Notes: generated from the letters alone by a model not told the origin. Counted from the stretch's first letter, positions 42,563-55,200 are shown. The stretch is 64,000 bases of DNA from Littorina saxatilis (GCF_037325665.1 NC_090253.1:10436185-10500184), one strand, 5' to 3'. A program made the numbers and translations.

Positions 42563-42949
42563 TAGTAAAGTTTTGATTTGGTTTTGATTTTACTTGACCT
42601 AGAATTCATCAAAGCAGAACTTCTTGTCCATGCGAAAAGGAATTTGGAATCACAGGCATCAGAGGTGGTGATTGAATTCATATTCTTATGCGGTTGTATA
42701 TTCCTGTATCATGATTTACATGATATATTTTATAAGGCGTTCCAGTTTTCCTGTCATAACCATATTTGTATTGTTTTGTATTATGTTTTGTCATTATTAT
42801 GTTGGCATAGTTGTTTGTTTGTTTGTTGTGTTGACAAAAAAGGTGTTCTGAATGAAATTGAAATTAGTATTCTTTGATTATTTTTGTTGTTGAAGTATAC
42901 TTATGTTGTTATTGTTTTGTTTTAGGGGTAACATTCTTTTTTCTGATCA
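42563..42949. other. Stretch without recognised features
   Basis: T-rich sequence between the pogo-like element and an S3 SINE. A 99-codon frame (42578-42877) has no domain and no second copy. Confidence 0.4.
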
Positions 42950-42958
42950 AAAAGACTT

Positions 42959-43443
42959 CCCGCAGAGGGGCACTGCGGTTATGAAATTAAAGGCCCCTCC
43001 TGTTTTTGGAACCGCAGGAGCTTTCTAGTTTGCTGTTAGGTAGATTTTTAGTTCCTCTTTCCTGTCATGCTCTCTTTTTCTTCATGAATTCTTTTCTTTT
43101 TTCTGCCTTCTTGCTCATTCACCTGTATTTTTTCCAAAAATCTCTTCTCTTGCCGCTTGTCTCACGATTCATGTATAGTTTAATCTGTTAGTGTTCTGAT
43201 GTAAGTCCAGCAGTAGATAGGTTAAGCCTATTTTAACATACTGGAAACTGGTAATCTTCCAGTAGGTATTAATTTAGTTTTACTAAAGCCTGCTGGGACA
43301 CAAGTAATGGGTTAGTGCATTTGTAAACAGGAATCGCTTGACAAGTGGCCCCCTTCATCCCCCCCTTCCTCGTCCTGATATGGCTCTGCGTAGTCGGCTG
43401 GACGTTAAGCAACAAATAAACAAACAAACAAACAAACAAAATT
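42959..43443 (+). mobile_element. SINE family S3 with 9-bp duplication
   Basis: Starts TTCCCGCAGAGGGGCACTG and ends in CAAACAAACAAA. AAAAAGACT flanks it (42950-42958 and 43444-43452). No tRNA head. Confidence 0.9.
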
Positions 43444-43796
43444 AAAAAGACTATTTGGATTTGTCATTGAGTTTTGTTAATCTGTTTTGAACTCTAGTTG
43501 TGTAGCTTTTGATTTTGAATTGAAGATAAATATTTTGCATTTTGAAAGTAAACCAAAGATCTTTTTTCATTTAGTAATTTTAGAAAATAAAATTTGGAAC
43601 ACCGAACATACTTTTGTGTTGCATTGTGTGGATCGTGCGAAAAGTTTCCTTTCACCTATATTTCCTTCCAAGAAAACTCTCCCTACTATTCCCTGCAGTT
43701 TTCCAATTCTTTTCTTGTTGTCTTATTTCTACCTGACTGGATCCATCACCTTTATTTCACTTACCAAAAGTCTTCTTTTCCACATCCTTATTTCTC
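43444..43796. other. Stretch without recognised features
   Basis: AT-rich, no repeat shared within the window. Two overlapping frames over its right half lack any domain. Confidence 0.35.
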
Positions 43797-44160
43797 TGCA
43801 CCCCGCATGTCGTATGAGGCGACTAACGGATTCTGTTCCTCCTTTTACCCAATTGTTAAGTGTTTCTTGTATAGAATATAGTCAATGTTTGTAAACGGAT
43901 TTTAGTCAAGCAGTATGTAAGAAATGTTTAGTCCTTTGTACTGGAAACTTGCATTCTCCCAGTAAGGTCATATATTGTACTACGTTGCAAGCCCCTGGAG
44001 CAATTTTTTGATTAGTGCTTTTGTGAACAAGAAACACTTAACAAGTGGCCGGCTCCATCCCATCTCCCCCCTTTCCCCTATCCCATCTTCCCCCTTTCCC
44101 TCGTCGCGATATAACCTTCGTGGTTGAAAACGAGGTTAAACACCAAATAAAGAAAGAAAA
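43797..44160 (+). mobile_element. SINE family S2, lacking the first 45 bp or so
   Basis: From CATGTCGTATGAGGCGACTA to ACCAAATAAAGAAAGAAAAG. The GCGGG start is missing. Confidence 0.85.
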
Positions 44161-44289
44161 GAAAGTGCGAAAAGTTAAACATGAAAGGTTACCTCGCCCA
44201 TCCCCTCGGAATAATTTGCTGACACATTTAACTACAAGTCTTAGCAGGTTTACATAATCGTAGGGGCGCAAGATGTTAGAGATGGTAAC

Positions 44290-44396
44290 AGCGCCGATGA
44301 CGAGATGGGTCGCAACATCTCGTCATCGGCGCTTTTCTGGAAATGACCTGCGCTTTCTTGGAATTCCAACAATGGCCGCCATTGTAGGAATTCCAA
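44290..44396. repeat. Unit C hairpin (18-bp stem) and 39-bp palindrome
   Basis: AGCGCCGATGACGAGATG (44290-44307), an 8-bp loop, then its exact complement (44316-44333). After a short gap comes a near-perfect palindrome (44358-44396) built on TTGGAATTCC and ACAATGGC. Unit B has the same block. Confidence 0.93.
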
Positions 44397-45352
44397 CTTT
44401 GAGCTACGCGATTCAAGAAATGTACCGCGCGCATAGTGAGAATTCTGCTCTTTCTTAGAATGCGCTGTAAAATGATACAAGTCATGATATGGCCTGGGCC
44501 AAAAAAAAAAAAATAGGTGTGGTTACGGTAACATAGCCAAAAAAAATAGGGTAGGAAGGTAGGCAATCACTTTTCTTTTTTTTTTAACTTTTTTTTCTAA
44601 TGTGTACAAATTAAACCTACTTGACAGAAAAATAAGTGTGCGACTCGGGCGCTTTCGCTTTCATTGCCTTTTCTGCACTCGTTTTCTTGTTTTATTGGTG
44701 GTTTTTTGGACAAATGTAATAAAAAGTTATAGGGCCGGCCCCTAAAAATAGGGTAGGTCGGGTTACCGTAACAACACCTTTTTTTTTTTAGGCCCTATGA
44801 TGATCCTTGTGTTTTAAAGTGATCAAAGCTTAGTCTTGAAAAAGCAGATGCATTGTATAACGCACCAAACCAACCAAATTACAAAAAACACTTTTGATAA
44901 CTTCGGCGGGCTGTAACAACACAGTTCAACGACCCATCCCACTCGACCAAAACGCACCAATTTTACGTAATTTTTAACGTTTCAGATCTTACATTTTACA
45001 ACAACAAAAACACAACAAGAGTGTTCCGATATTACTTTTCACTGGTAACTATCGATTGTAATAATTTTTTACTCAGTCTTAACTGATTATATATTAAACT
45101 CACACAGTCTCTCTGGTCTGCAGAGACAGCATTACGTCCCTTTACTGAGTAGGCTCTTGTCACTGCATGGTAATCTAGGCTCTTGAAACGTGATGTGCAA
45201 GTCTGTGCGCTATATTGATGTGATTGATTGTTGCAAAATGTTGATTCAAATTAAAGATGATTTCAGCCTGTTGTAACAAACTAACACTCTACTCTGAGAA
45301 AAAAATCATTGTGTTCAAAATAGATCGAGACAGCAACTAGCTAGCTGCATGC

Positions 45353-47154
45353 GGTCCGACTAAACTACGCGCCAGCACGCGCTAGCACGCGCCAGCACGC
45401 GCTACCTTGAACCATAGCACCTATATACTTTATTTTTATATTTCTAGTTAGTTCATCGTCCATTCTCACATAATACAAAATTTCAAACTTCAATGATGTA
45501 AAATACGGAAGTTATGACGAGTTTAAGGAGAGCTAATGCACTACTCTCAAATCCGACGATTGTCGGACATGGAGCCACGGCCTTAGGATAGCTCTCCCAT
45601 AACGCGTCTATAGAGCGTAACACGGCGGCCAAGTCTGGACAGGGCTTAAGCTATCGTAAATTTTATCACTGAAGTTTGAAATTTTGTATAATGTAAGAAC
45701 TGACGATGGAATGACTAGAAACATACAGATAAACTATATAACAGCTATGAATCTCAGTAGCGTCCACTTAAAATTGGTAGCGCGCAGTTTTAGTCACTGC
45801 CGGATTTTGTCGGATTTGAGCCAGTAGCGCATTAGCTCGCCTAAAACCCGTCATAACTACTGAAATGTTCAACACTCAAGCTTGAAATTTTGTATTATGT
45901 AAGAATGGACAATGAACTATATAGACTATAAACATAAATTATGTAAGTGTTATGGATCACTGGGTAGCGTCTACTTCAAAGTGGTAGCACGCTGCGGGTT
46001 CAGTTAGTCCGTCCGGCGAGTCAGCAATGGAGGAAATCGTCGGATTTGAGAGTAGTGCATTAGCTCTCCTTAAACTCGTCATAACTTCCGTATTTTTCAT
46101 CATTGAAGTTTGAAATTTTGTATTATGTACCGCTTATATACTTTACGAGTTTAAGGAGAGCTAATGCACTACTCTCAAATCCGACGATTTCCTCCATTGA
46201 CTAAACAGCGTGCTACCACTTTGAAGTAGACGCTACCCAGTGATCCATAACACTTACATAATTTATGTTTATAGTCTATATAGTTCATTGTCCATTCTTA
46301 CATAATACAAAATTTCAAGCTTGAGTGTTGAACATTTCAGTAGTTATGACGGGTTTTAGGCGAGCTAATGCGCTACTGGCTCAAATCCGACAAAATCCGG
46401 CAGTGACTAAAACTGCGCGCTACCAATTTTAAGTGGACGCTACTGAGATTCATAGCTGTTATATAGTTTATCTGTATGTTTCTAGTCATTCCATCGTCAG
46501 TTCTTACATTATACAAAATTTCAAACTTCAGTGATAAAATTTACGATAGCTAAGACGCGTTATAGGAGAGCTATCCTAAGGCCGTGGCTCCATGTCCGAC
46601 AATCGTCGGATTTGAGAGTAGTGCATTAGCTCTCCTTAAAGGCATATGTACGCGCTCCCGTGTTTACAAAGTGTAGTTTGCCCATAATCGATGTCAAACG
46701 CACCATAAGACCATGTAATGACGATATGTCGCCATGCGCGGACCATATACATGCATTACAGCTTGTTTTAGAGTCTCAAAAACTTTGGATGTAAACAAAG
46801 ACGCGGAGTTATTTCCCTTGCGTCAACGCTACCTCTGTTGGCAAATCTATAAATAGGACGATCCAGATCAAAATGAAAATTAACATATCTCAACATTGAA
46901 GGGGTCCTAGACCACAATATTTTGCAGGGAACTTAATTTAGCATGTCTCCAGCTGTTGGTAAAGCAATTAGCGTGTATAGTCATCGAGTACATATGGCTT
47001 TAAACTCGTCATAACTTCCGTATTTTTCATCATTGAAGTTTCAAATTTTGTATTATGTGAGAATGGACGATGAACTAACTAGAAATATGAAAATAAAGTA
47101 TATAAGTGCTATGGTTCAAGGTAGCGCGTGCTGGCGCGTAGTTTAGGCGGACCC
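45353..47154. mobile_element. 1.8-kb foldback (long inverted repeat) element, Mutator-like by its 9-bp duplication
   Basis: GCTGCATGC is duplicated at both sides (45344-45352, 47155-47163), and unit B carries the empty site with one copy (about 25852-25862). The ends are inverted copies: GGTCCGACTAAACTACGCG at the left, and GGTCCGCCTAAACTACGCG read from the right. The left arm (about 45353-46079) pairs with the right arm (about 46143-47154, minus a nested MITE) around a 63-bp spacer. Within each arm, related blocks (GTTATGACGAGTTTAAGGAG; AATACAAAATTTCAAACTTC) are themselves repeated in both orientations. No protein frame. The Mutator-like assignment rests only on duplication length and long arms. 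Confidence 0.85.
46640..46999. mobile_element. piggyBac-like MITE (TTAA target), nested in the foldback element
   Basis: TTAA lies on both sides (46636-46639, 47000-47003). The ends are AGGCATATGTAC and its near-complement GTACATATGGCT (11 of 12). The left arm of the foldback reads through the matching position without it, giving an internal empty site. It is 360 bp and has no protein frame. Confidence 0.85.
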
Positions 47155-47937
47155 GCTGCATGCGCTGAGTGGGAGAATTGTTACACAGTGTACCCCCCCC
47201 CCCCCCCCCCCTTCAAGACTTCCCCTGTATAAGACCTTGCTTTTTCATATACCTTATTCATGACCTGTGAAAAGGGTATACTTTTTTGTGCCAGTCGAAG
47301 GGTTGCCATTTCTAGAACGAGGCAGCTCGTTTCCGGAAATGCGGCGCTTTGTTGGAAATCAAATGAGGTTTCGGGAAATCCCGATTATTCCAACTCTGCC
47401 CCGGATTCTTACTTTGCGCCCAACATACTGATGGAGAGTGCAGTCCCTTGAATCATTCTTTCAACATGAATGGCGGACTGCTTTCGGACCCTACTCTATG
47501 TAGGTAAGTCAGGGTTGAAAGACGCTGAGTAGATAATGATTTCCTTCAGGCGTCTTTAAACTCATAGGACCTTTAACATGCTCAGTTCAGTCGGTTTTCT
47601 CCGGGCGTAATTTCGGAGCAAACTGCCATGGCGTACTTGTAGTTGTAATGTTGTAGCCAGGCATGGCGTTCGAAAACCTAGAATTAGTAGAAATAGAATA
47701 CACGAAAGAAATGCGCACTGACGATGCGTATATATCTAATATACCACATGCTATTCTAAGCCCGCTTAACATCGGAGTAGAGCATTCGAAATCAGCAAAG
47801 CAGGAGTGCCAAGCCGAGTTTGTGTAGGCTACATACATAATGTGTGTGTTGATCAATTCCGGGAAAACTAACTTTTCTGATTTTATTCGGATGCTTTTTT
47901 TCGGTGAGCAAAATATCGGGCTTTTAGCCGCACATGA

Positions 47938-48270
47938 TGGGCGCAATGGCCTAGAGGATAAGACGCCCACCTCCCAAGCGGAAGGTCAAGGTCGTGGGTT
48001 GGAATACAGGCTGCGCCTGGTCGCGTAAGGGTGGGAATTTTTCTGATATATCCCAGGTCAACTTATGCGCAGATTAACCAACTAGTGCCTTCATTTGTTT
48101 TTTTATTCCGCTTGGTGTGTACACGCAAGCAGAAGCACAAGACCAATGCGCACGGAAAAGATCATGTTATCCATGTTTGAAAATTATACAAAGAGTGCAT
48201 CCCCTGAAAGCGGGGAATGGCTGCGGAAATGGTGGGGGGGAAAATTGGTCATACATAACAGCCCTGAAAG
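47938..48270 (+). mobile_element. Old tRNA-headed SINE (family S4), unit C copy
   Basis: Orthologous by position to the copies at 6790 and 26668. It has a small AAGGTC duplication near the B box. Confidence 0.7.
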
Positions 48271-48405
48271 TGGCGAGTATTTTACTCGCCATTGCGAATA
48301 CAAACATGTAACTGGCGAGTAGAAATGTTCATCTACTTGTCAAATGCGTGTAAAGTTGCTGAAACAAATGGTTGGTTTGGCTGGTAAAGTAGACAATGCT
48401 CTCTG

Positions 48406-48407
48406 GT
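48406..48407 (+). promoter_or_regulatory. Candidate 5' splice site, unit C
   Basis: CTCTCTG/GTGAGTAC, identical to units A and B. Confidence 0.35.
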
Positions 48408-48419
48408 GAGTACATTTTC

Positions 48420-48550
48420 AGGTTGCAGCCACCCGCGATGTTGTCGCGAGGCTCACGCCAAGGTTGCAGCTACCCGCAATGTTGTCGCGAGGCTCGCGCC
48501 AAGGTTGCAGCTACCTGCAATGTTGTCGTGAGGCTCATGCCAAGATTACA
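48420..48550 (+). repeat. 41-bp minisatellite (about 3 copies), unit C
   Basis: Same unit as 27372-30490; the short allele resembles unit A. Confidence 0.95.
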
Positions 48551-48799
48551 CTTGCAGCTACCCGTGATGTGTTTAGATCACAGCGACATGGCAGCTACTT
48601 TTCTTTTCTGTTATGGTATAATTCTCGGTCCCGCTGACCCCGTTCCCTCTACTTTGGCTACAGTCAGATCTACGGCCATGTGGTGATATTTGTCAACCGG
48701 AGAGCCGGCTAAAATTTTGTTTAAAAGACTGACGAAGAAAATAAGGCGAAATAATTCCAAGGAAACACCAGATAGCTCTTTTATAGACCACAGGTGCGT

Positions 48800-50589
48800 G
48801 AATACCGATAGTGGAGAGATAAGAGAGTGGTTTGAATACCGATAGTGGAGAGATAAGAGAGTGGTTTGAATACCAATAGTGGAGAGATAGGAGAGTGGTT
48901 TGAATACCAATAGTGGAGAGATGAGATAAGAGAGTGGTTTGAATACCAATAGTGGAGAAAGAGAGTGGTTTGAATACCGATAGTGGAGAGATAAGAGAGT
49001 GGTTTGAATACCAATAGTGGAGAGATAGGAGAGTGGTTTGAATACCGATAGTGGAGAGATAAGAGAGTGGTTTGAATACCGATAGTGGAGAGATAGGAGA
49101 GTGGTTTGAATACCGATAGTGGAGAGATAAGAGAGTGGTTTGAATACCAATAGTGGAGAGATAGGAGAGTGGTTTGAATACCGATAGTGGAGAGATAAGA
49201 GAGTGGTTTGAATACCGATAGTGGAGATAAGAGAGTGGTTTGAATACCGATAGTGGAGAGATAAGAGAGTGGTTTGAATACCGATAGTGGAGAGATAAGA
49301 GAGTGGTTTGAATACCGATAGTGGAGAGATAGGAGAGTGGTTTGAATACCGATAGTGGAGAGATAAGAGAGTGGTTTGAATACCGATAGTGGAGAGATAA
49401 GAGAGTGGTTTGAATACCGATAGTGGAGAGATGAGAGTGGTTTGAATACCGATAGTGGAGAGATAAGACTCATTAAGAGAGTGGTTTGAATACCGATAGT
49501 GGAGAGATAAGAGAGTGGTTTGAATACCGATAGTGGAGAGATAAGACTCATTAAGAGAGTGGTTTGAATACCGATAGTGGAGAGATAAGAGAGTGGTTTG
49601 AATACCAATAGTGGAGAGATAAGAGAGTGGTTTGAATACCAATAGTGGAGAGATAGGAGAGTGGTTTGAATACCGATAGTGGAGAGATAAGAGAGTGGTT
49701 TGAATACCGATAGTGGAGAGATAAGAGAGTGGTTTGAATACCAATAGTGGAGAGATAGGAGAGTGGTTTGAATACCGATAGTGGAGAGATAAGAGAGTGG
49801 TTTGAATACCGATAGTGGAGAGATAAGAGAGTGGTTTGAATACCGATAGTGGAGAGATAAGAGAGTGGTTTGAATACCGATAGTGGAGAGATAGGAGAGT
49901 GGTTTGAAAACCAATAGTAGAGAGAAAAGAGAGTGGTTTGAATACCGATAGTGGAGTGATAGGAGAGTGGTTTGAATACCGATAGTGGAGAGATAAGAGA
50001 GTGGTTTGAATAACGATAGTGGAGAGATAAGAGAGTGGTTTGAATACCGATAGTGGAGAGATAGGAGAGTGGTTTGAATACCGATAGTGGAGAGATAAGA
50101 GAGTGGTTTGAATACCGATAGTGGAGAGATAAGAGAGTGGTTTGAATACCGATAGTGGAGAGATAAGAGAGTGGTTTGAATACCGATAGTGGAGAGATAA
50201 GAGAGTGGTTTGAATACCGATAGTGGAGAGATATGAGAGTGGTTTGAATACCAATAGTGGAGAGAAAAGAGAGTGGTTTGAATACCGATAGTGGAGAGAT
50301 AAGAGAGTGGTTTGAATACCGATAGTGGAGAGATAAGAGAGTGGTTTGAATACCGATAGTGGAGAGATAAGAGAGTGGTTTGAATACCGATAGTGGAGAG
50401 ATAAGAGAGTGGTTTGAATACCGATAGTGGAGAGATAGGAGAGTGGTTTGAAAACCAATAGTGGAGAGATAAGAGAGTGGTTTGAATACCGATAGTGGAG
50501 AGATAGGAGAGTGGTTTGAATACCGATAGTGGAGAGATAGGAGAGTGCAGGTTTGAATACCGATAGTGGAGAGATAGGAGAGTGGTTTG
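48800..50589 (+). repeat. 34-bp minisatellite, about 52 copies, unit C
   Basis: Unit GAATACCGATAGTGGAGA plus GATAAGAGAGTGGTTT, with CCAATAG and ATAGGAG variants, a 28-bp short form and a longer form containing GACTCATTA that occurs twice (about 49470 and 49548). Minus-strand frames of up to 695 codons across it reflect a stop-free unit, not a gene. Confidence 0.97.
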
Positions 50590-50791
50590 AGTTTGATGGG
50601 GAGGAGATGGTGTGTTCCTTTTTGTGAAAATATCCGAAATCGGAAAACGACAACAACAAAAATATTTTTGGAACAACGTTGTTCAAACTTAAAATCATCT
50701 AGTCCCACAAGACGTCTTCTCGACACTGACCGTCTTCCTCACTGTAATGACTACACAGGACCTGATCAAAGGAGCGAGACAGCTCTATTCT

Positions 50792-51577
50792 CCACAGTTC
50801 CCTGATTAAGTTTGTCACCACAGTTTCTTGATTAGGTTTGTCACCACAGTTTCCTGATTAAGTTTGTAACCACAGTTTCCTGATTAAGTTTGTCACCACA
50901 GTTTCCTGATTTAGTTTGTCACCACAGTTTCCTGATTAAGTTTGTCACCACAGTTTCCTGATTAACTTTGTCACCACAGTTTCCTGATTAACTTTGTCAC
51001 CACAGTTTCCTGATTAACTTTGTCACCACAGTTTCCTGATTAACTTTGTCACCACAGTTTCCTGATTAACTTTGTCACCACAGTTTCCTGATTAACTTTG
51101 TCACCACAGTTCCCTGATTAACTTTGTCACCACAGTTCCCTGATTAACTTTGTCACCACAGTTTCCTGATTAACTTTGTCACCACAGTTTCCTGATTAAC
51201 TTTGTCACCACAGTTCCCTGATTAACTTTGTCACCACAGTTCCCTGATTAACTTTGTCACCACAGTTTCCTGATTAACTTTGTCACCACAGTTTCCTGAT
51301 TAACTTTGTCACCACAGTTCCCTGATTAACTTTGTCACCACAGTTCCCTGATTAACTTTGTCACCACAGTTCCCTGATTAACTTTGTCACCACAGTTCCC
51401 TGATTAACTTTGTCACCACAGTTTCCTGATTAACTTTGTCACCACAGTTTCCTGATTAACATTGTCACCACAGTTTCCTGATTAACTTTGTCACCACAGT
51501 TTCCTGATTAACTTTGTCACCACAGTTCCCTGATTAACTTTGTCACCACTGTGAGTTCCCTGATTAACTTTGTCACT
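50792..51577 (+). repeat. 26-bp minisatellite, about 30 copies, unit C
   Basis: CCACAGTTTCCTGATTAAC plus TTTGTCA. Units are more uniform than in unit B, suggesting later homogenisation. Confidence 0.96.
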
Positions 51578-51607
51578 AGGAAATCTACTCACAACAGGCA
51601 CATACCC

Positions 51608-51614
51608 TATAAAA
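51608..51614 (+). promoter_or_regulatory. TATA-like box, unit C
   Basis: CCCTATAAAAGCC, matching unit B at 31505. Confidence 0.3.
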
Positions 51615-52128
51615 GCCTTCAGAACAAGCATCATTTTTTAATCTGAGGCATTCTAGTCAAAAACAGCTATTTTCTTTAACTTAACTAGTTAGTGTGTTTA
51701 ATTAAATCTAACAATCATGCATACTATCGCTGTGTTCCGTTGCGATATATATATATAACCTTGAACGGTTGAAAACGGCGTTAAACACCAAATAAAGAAA
51801 GAAAAGAAATCGCTGTGTTGCTTTTTTTCATGATTTGTTTTGGGCTAGTAACATTTCTGGCAGAAAGTTACTAGCCCGGCTGACCAGTTAGAATCTTGAG
51901 ATTTGGCTTTCCCTGTAAGCTTGAGGTCAACAGATTGACTATGTTTTTAAAATCGCTTGACGCGCCTTGCATTTTGTTTGTTTTTGTTTTTGCAGCAGTA
52001 CCTTGGACAATGAACACTCAGGGACCATCAACACCTTGTACTGTGAACACTCAGTGATTGTCCATGCCTTGACCAGTGAACAGTCCTGACTGCATGTCAA
52101 CACCTTAAACAGCGAACAGTCAGGGACC

Positions 52129-52249
52129 ATGTCTTCTAACTACAGCATGGAGGAAGGAGACTCAGCCATTGTTTCAGACGTGAAAATAGAGATTGATGTT
52201 GCTGAAGAGACACAACATTGTTGGCACATTCCTGATCCTAGTGCACACG
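52129..52249 (+). CDS. Zinc-finger gene, first coding exon (unit C)
   Basis: The same 40 codons as 32011-32131. The only difference in 121 nt is synonymous (TCG to TCA). The acceptor (TTTGTTTTTGCAG, AG at 51994-51995), the upstream in-frame stop and the donor CACACG/GTAAGG are kept. The peptide carries the VKIE SUMO-type motif. No matching zinc-finger exon is found in the remaining 11.7 kb; it may lie beyond 64000 or be lost. Confidence 0.65.
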
Positions 52250-53285
52250 GTAAGGCCAATGAAAGATCTTAGGTTATTTCTCGCGAGGTAAAATTGCAAA
52301 AACAAGGAAAAAGAATAAAAGTTCTTGGAACATGATTAGAAAGGACAAGACAATGATTAGTAGTACGGTTTTTCAGAATAAGAGTCTGTAAAATCACAAA
52401 GATTCCTTCACATACCTTTAGTGTTGCTAGCCAAACAAAACTGTATGCGGCTTGCCAATGCGCATCTCCTACCAAACTGTAATTAACATTTTGCGTGAAC
52501 AGGGTCTTGGATTCACGGCTGTGTGCGGTATGCCAACATGGACCCACATACCATCTTTTACAATCTTCTTCCGTAATCAAGGATGGCCAAATCCATCTCT
52601 CGGTTGCCAGTGTTTACTTTTGAACTTCATTTTTAAAAGCGGAATAAACACTGCACATGCAGAAACTTCTGGCATCTGCAAACTCGCCCACATGTTCTGG
52701 GCTCCCATCTCAGACTCTTTTTCATTCTTCGTTCAGGCTGTTTCCACTTTCATTTCTGATTCCAAAGACGCATTTTTTATTATTATGGTGAAACCCACAT
52801 AAAATAGTACATGGGACTTCTACTAAATCGTAGTCCACAATATCGCGAATTCGGCAAAATATCGCGTAGACCTCTAACTTGGACCCCCCAAAAAACAGGA
52901 CCAACCTTTTAAAAAAGCAAAAACATTTTTGTTTGTTGTTTTTGTTGTCTGCTGTGCCGGTTTTGCTTTGTGAAGAAGCACGTTTTATAATTCTCTCATG
53001 GACTTGTACTCAAGCTTTACACCACATCGCACATCACACGACAACCCCTTAGGCAGCATGGTTAGTGGGTGGCCATCCTTTATTGGCAGCAGTGTCTGCT
53101 GTGCAGTGAAGCATGCTGATTTAGTACTTGTGTCAGAGACTGCAGAGTGGACAGTGTACTAACCTTCTCTTTTCAACTTTATCTCTAGTGCCCACCCAAC
53201 CCCCTCCTCTTCCTCCCTCCCTTTTATGGTTCATCGTGTTCTTAGCGGTGGTGGACGAGACTGCAGAGAGAGGTGCTCCACAGTC
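52250..53285 (+). other. Unit C intron, first part
   Basis: Collinear with unit B to about 52600 (equivalent of 32500). After that the sequence is unique to unit C until about 56540. No coding exon is supported. Confidence 0.5.
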
Positions 53286-55200
53286 TCTCTTAGTAGCAAT
53301 CCCTCCTCCTTTACATTACACTGGCAATCCCTCCTCCTTTACATTACACTGGCAATCCCTCCTTTACATTACACTGGCAATCCCTCCTCCTTTACATTAC
53401 ACTAGCAATCCCTCCTCCTTTACATTACACTGGCAATCCCTCCTCCTTTACATTACACTGGCAATCCCTCCTTTACATTACACTGGCAATCCCTCCTTCT
53501 TTACATTACACTGACAATCCCTCCTCCTTTACATTACACTGGCAATCCCTCCTTTACATTACACTGGCAATCCCTCCTTTACATTACACTGGCAATCCCT
53601 CCTTTACATTACACTGGCAATCCCTCCTCCTTTACATTACACTGGCAATCCCTCCTCCTTTACATTACACTGGCAATCCCTCCTCCTTTACATTACACTG
53701 GCAATCCCTCCTTTACATTACACTAGCAATCCCTCCTCCTTTACATTACACTGGCAATCCCTCCTCCTTTACATTACACTGGCAATCCCTCCTTTACATT
53801 ACACTAGCAATCCCTCCTCCTTTACATTACACTGGCAATCCCTCCTCCTTTACATTACACTGGCAATCCCTCCTTTACATTACACTGGCAATCCCTCCTT
53901 TACATTACACTGGCAATCCCCCCTCCTTTACATTACACTAGCAATCCCTCCTCCTTTACATTACACTGGCAATCCCTCCTCCTTTACATTACACTGGCAA
54001 TCCCTCCTCCTTTACATTACACTGGCAATCCCTCCTCCTTTACATTACACTGGCAATCCTTCCTCCTTTACATTACACTGGCAATCCCTCCTTTACATTA
54101 CACTGGCAATCCCTCCTTTACATTACACTGGCAATCCCTCCTCCTTTACATTACACTGGCAATCCCTCCTCCTTTACATTACACTAGCAATCCCTCCTCC
54201 TTTACATTACACTGGTAATCCCTCCTCCTTTACATTACACTGGCAATCCCTCCTCCTTTACATTACACTGGCAATCCCTCCTCCTTTACATTACACTGGC
54301 AATCCCTCCTTTATATTACACTGGCAATCCCTCCTTTACATTACACTGGCAATCCCTCCTCCTTTACATTACACTGGCAATCCCTCCTCCTTTACATTAC
54401 ACTGGCAATCCCTCCTCCTTTACATTACACTGGCAATCCCTCCTTTACATTACACTAGCAATCCCTCCTCGTTTACATTACACTGGCAATCCCTCCTCCT
54501 TTACATTACACTGGCAATCCCTCCTTTACATTACACTAGCAATCCCTCCTCCTTTACATTACACTGGCAATCCCTCCTCCTTTACATTACACTGGCAATC
54601 CCTCCTTTACATTACACTGGCAATCCCTCCTTTACATTACACTGGCAATCCCTCCTCCTTTACATTGCACTAGCAATCCCTCCTCCTTTACATTACACTG
54701 GCAATCCCTCCTCCTTTACATTACACTGGCAATCCCTCCTCCTTTACATTACACTGGCAATCCATCCTCCTTTACATTACACTGGCAATCCCTCCTCCTT
54801 TACATTACACTGGCAATCCCTCCTTTATATTACACTGGCAATCCCTCCTTTACATTACACTGGCAATCCCTCCTCCTTTACATTACACTGGCAATCCCTC
54901 CTCCTTTACATTACACTGGCAATCCCTCCTCCTTTACATTACACTGGCAATCCCTCCTCCTTTACATTACACTAGCAATCCCTCCTCCTTTACATTACAC
55001 TGGTAATCCCTCCTCCTTTACATTACACTGGCAATCCCTCCTCCTTTACATTACACTAGCAATCCCTCCTCCTTTACATTACACTGGCAATCCCTCCTCC
55101 TTTACATTACACTGGCAATCCCTCCTCCTTTACATTACACTGGCAATCCCTCCTCCTTTACATTACACTAGCAATCCCTCCTCCTTTACATTACACTGGC
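53286..55200 (+). repeat. 28/25-bp minisatellite, about 70 copies
   Basis: Unit CAATCCCTCCTCCTTTAC plus ATTACACTGG (28 bp), with a frequent 25-bp form lacking one TCC and a TAGCAAT variant. Long and short forms recur in similar order (compare about 53700-54300 and 54440-55000), so blocks have duplicated. Confidence 0.97.

Larger units (their letters stand above)
44397..48405 (+). other. Unit C left segment without coding exons
   Basis: Collinear with unit B 25163-27357 apart from the 1.8-kb foldback element (45353-47154) and the LINE fragment specific to B. It contains A-rich and T-rich runs near 44500-44800 that are not in unit B, and a poly-C run at 47191-47210. Confidence 0.55.

Noticed and set aside
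48611-50726. Open frames of 695, 631 and 391 codons on the minus strand
   Set aside because: These are frames of the stop-free 34-bp minisatellite. The Ser/Leu/Tyr-rich peptide repeats follow from the DNA repeat.
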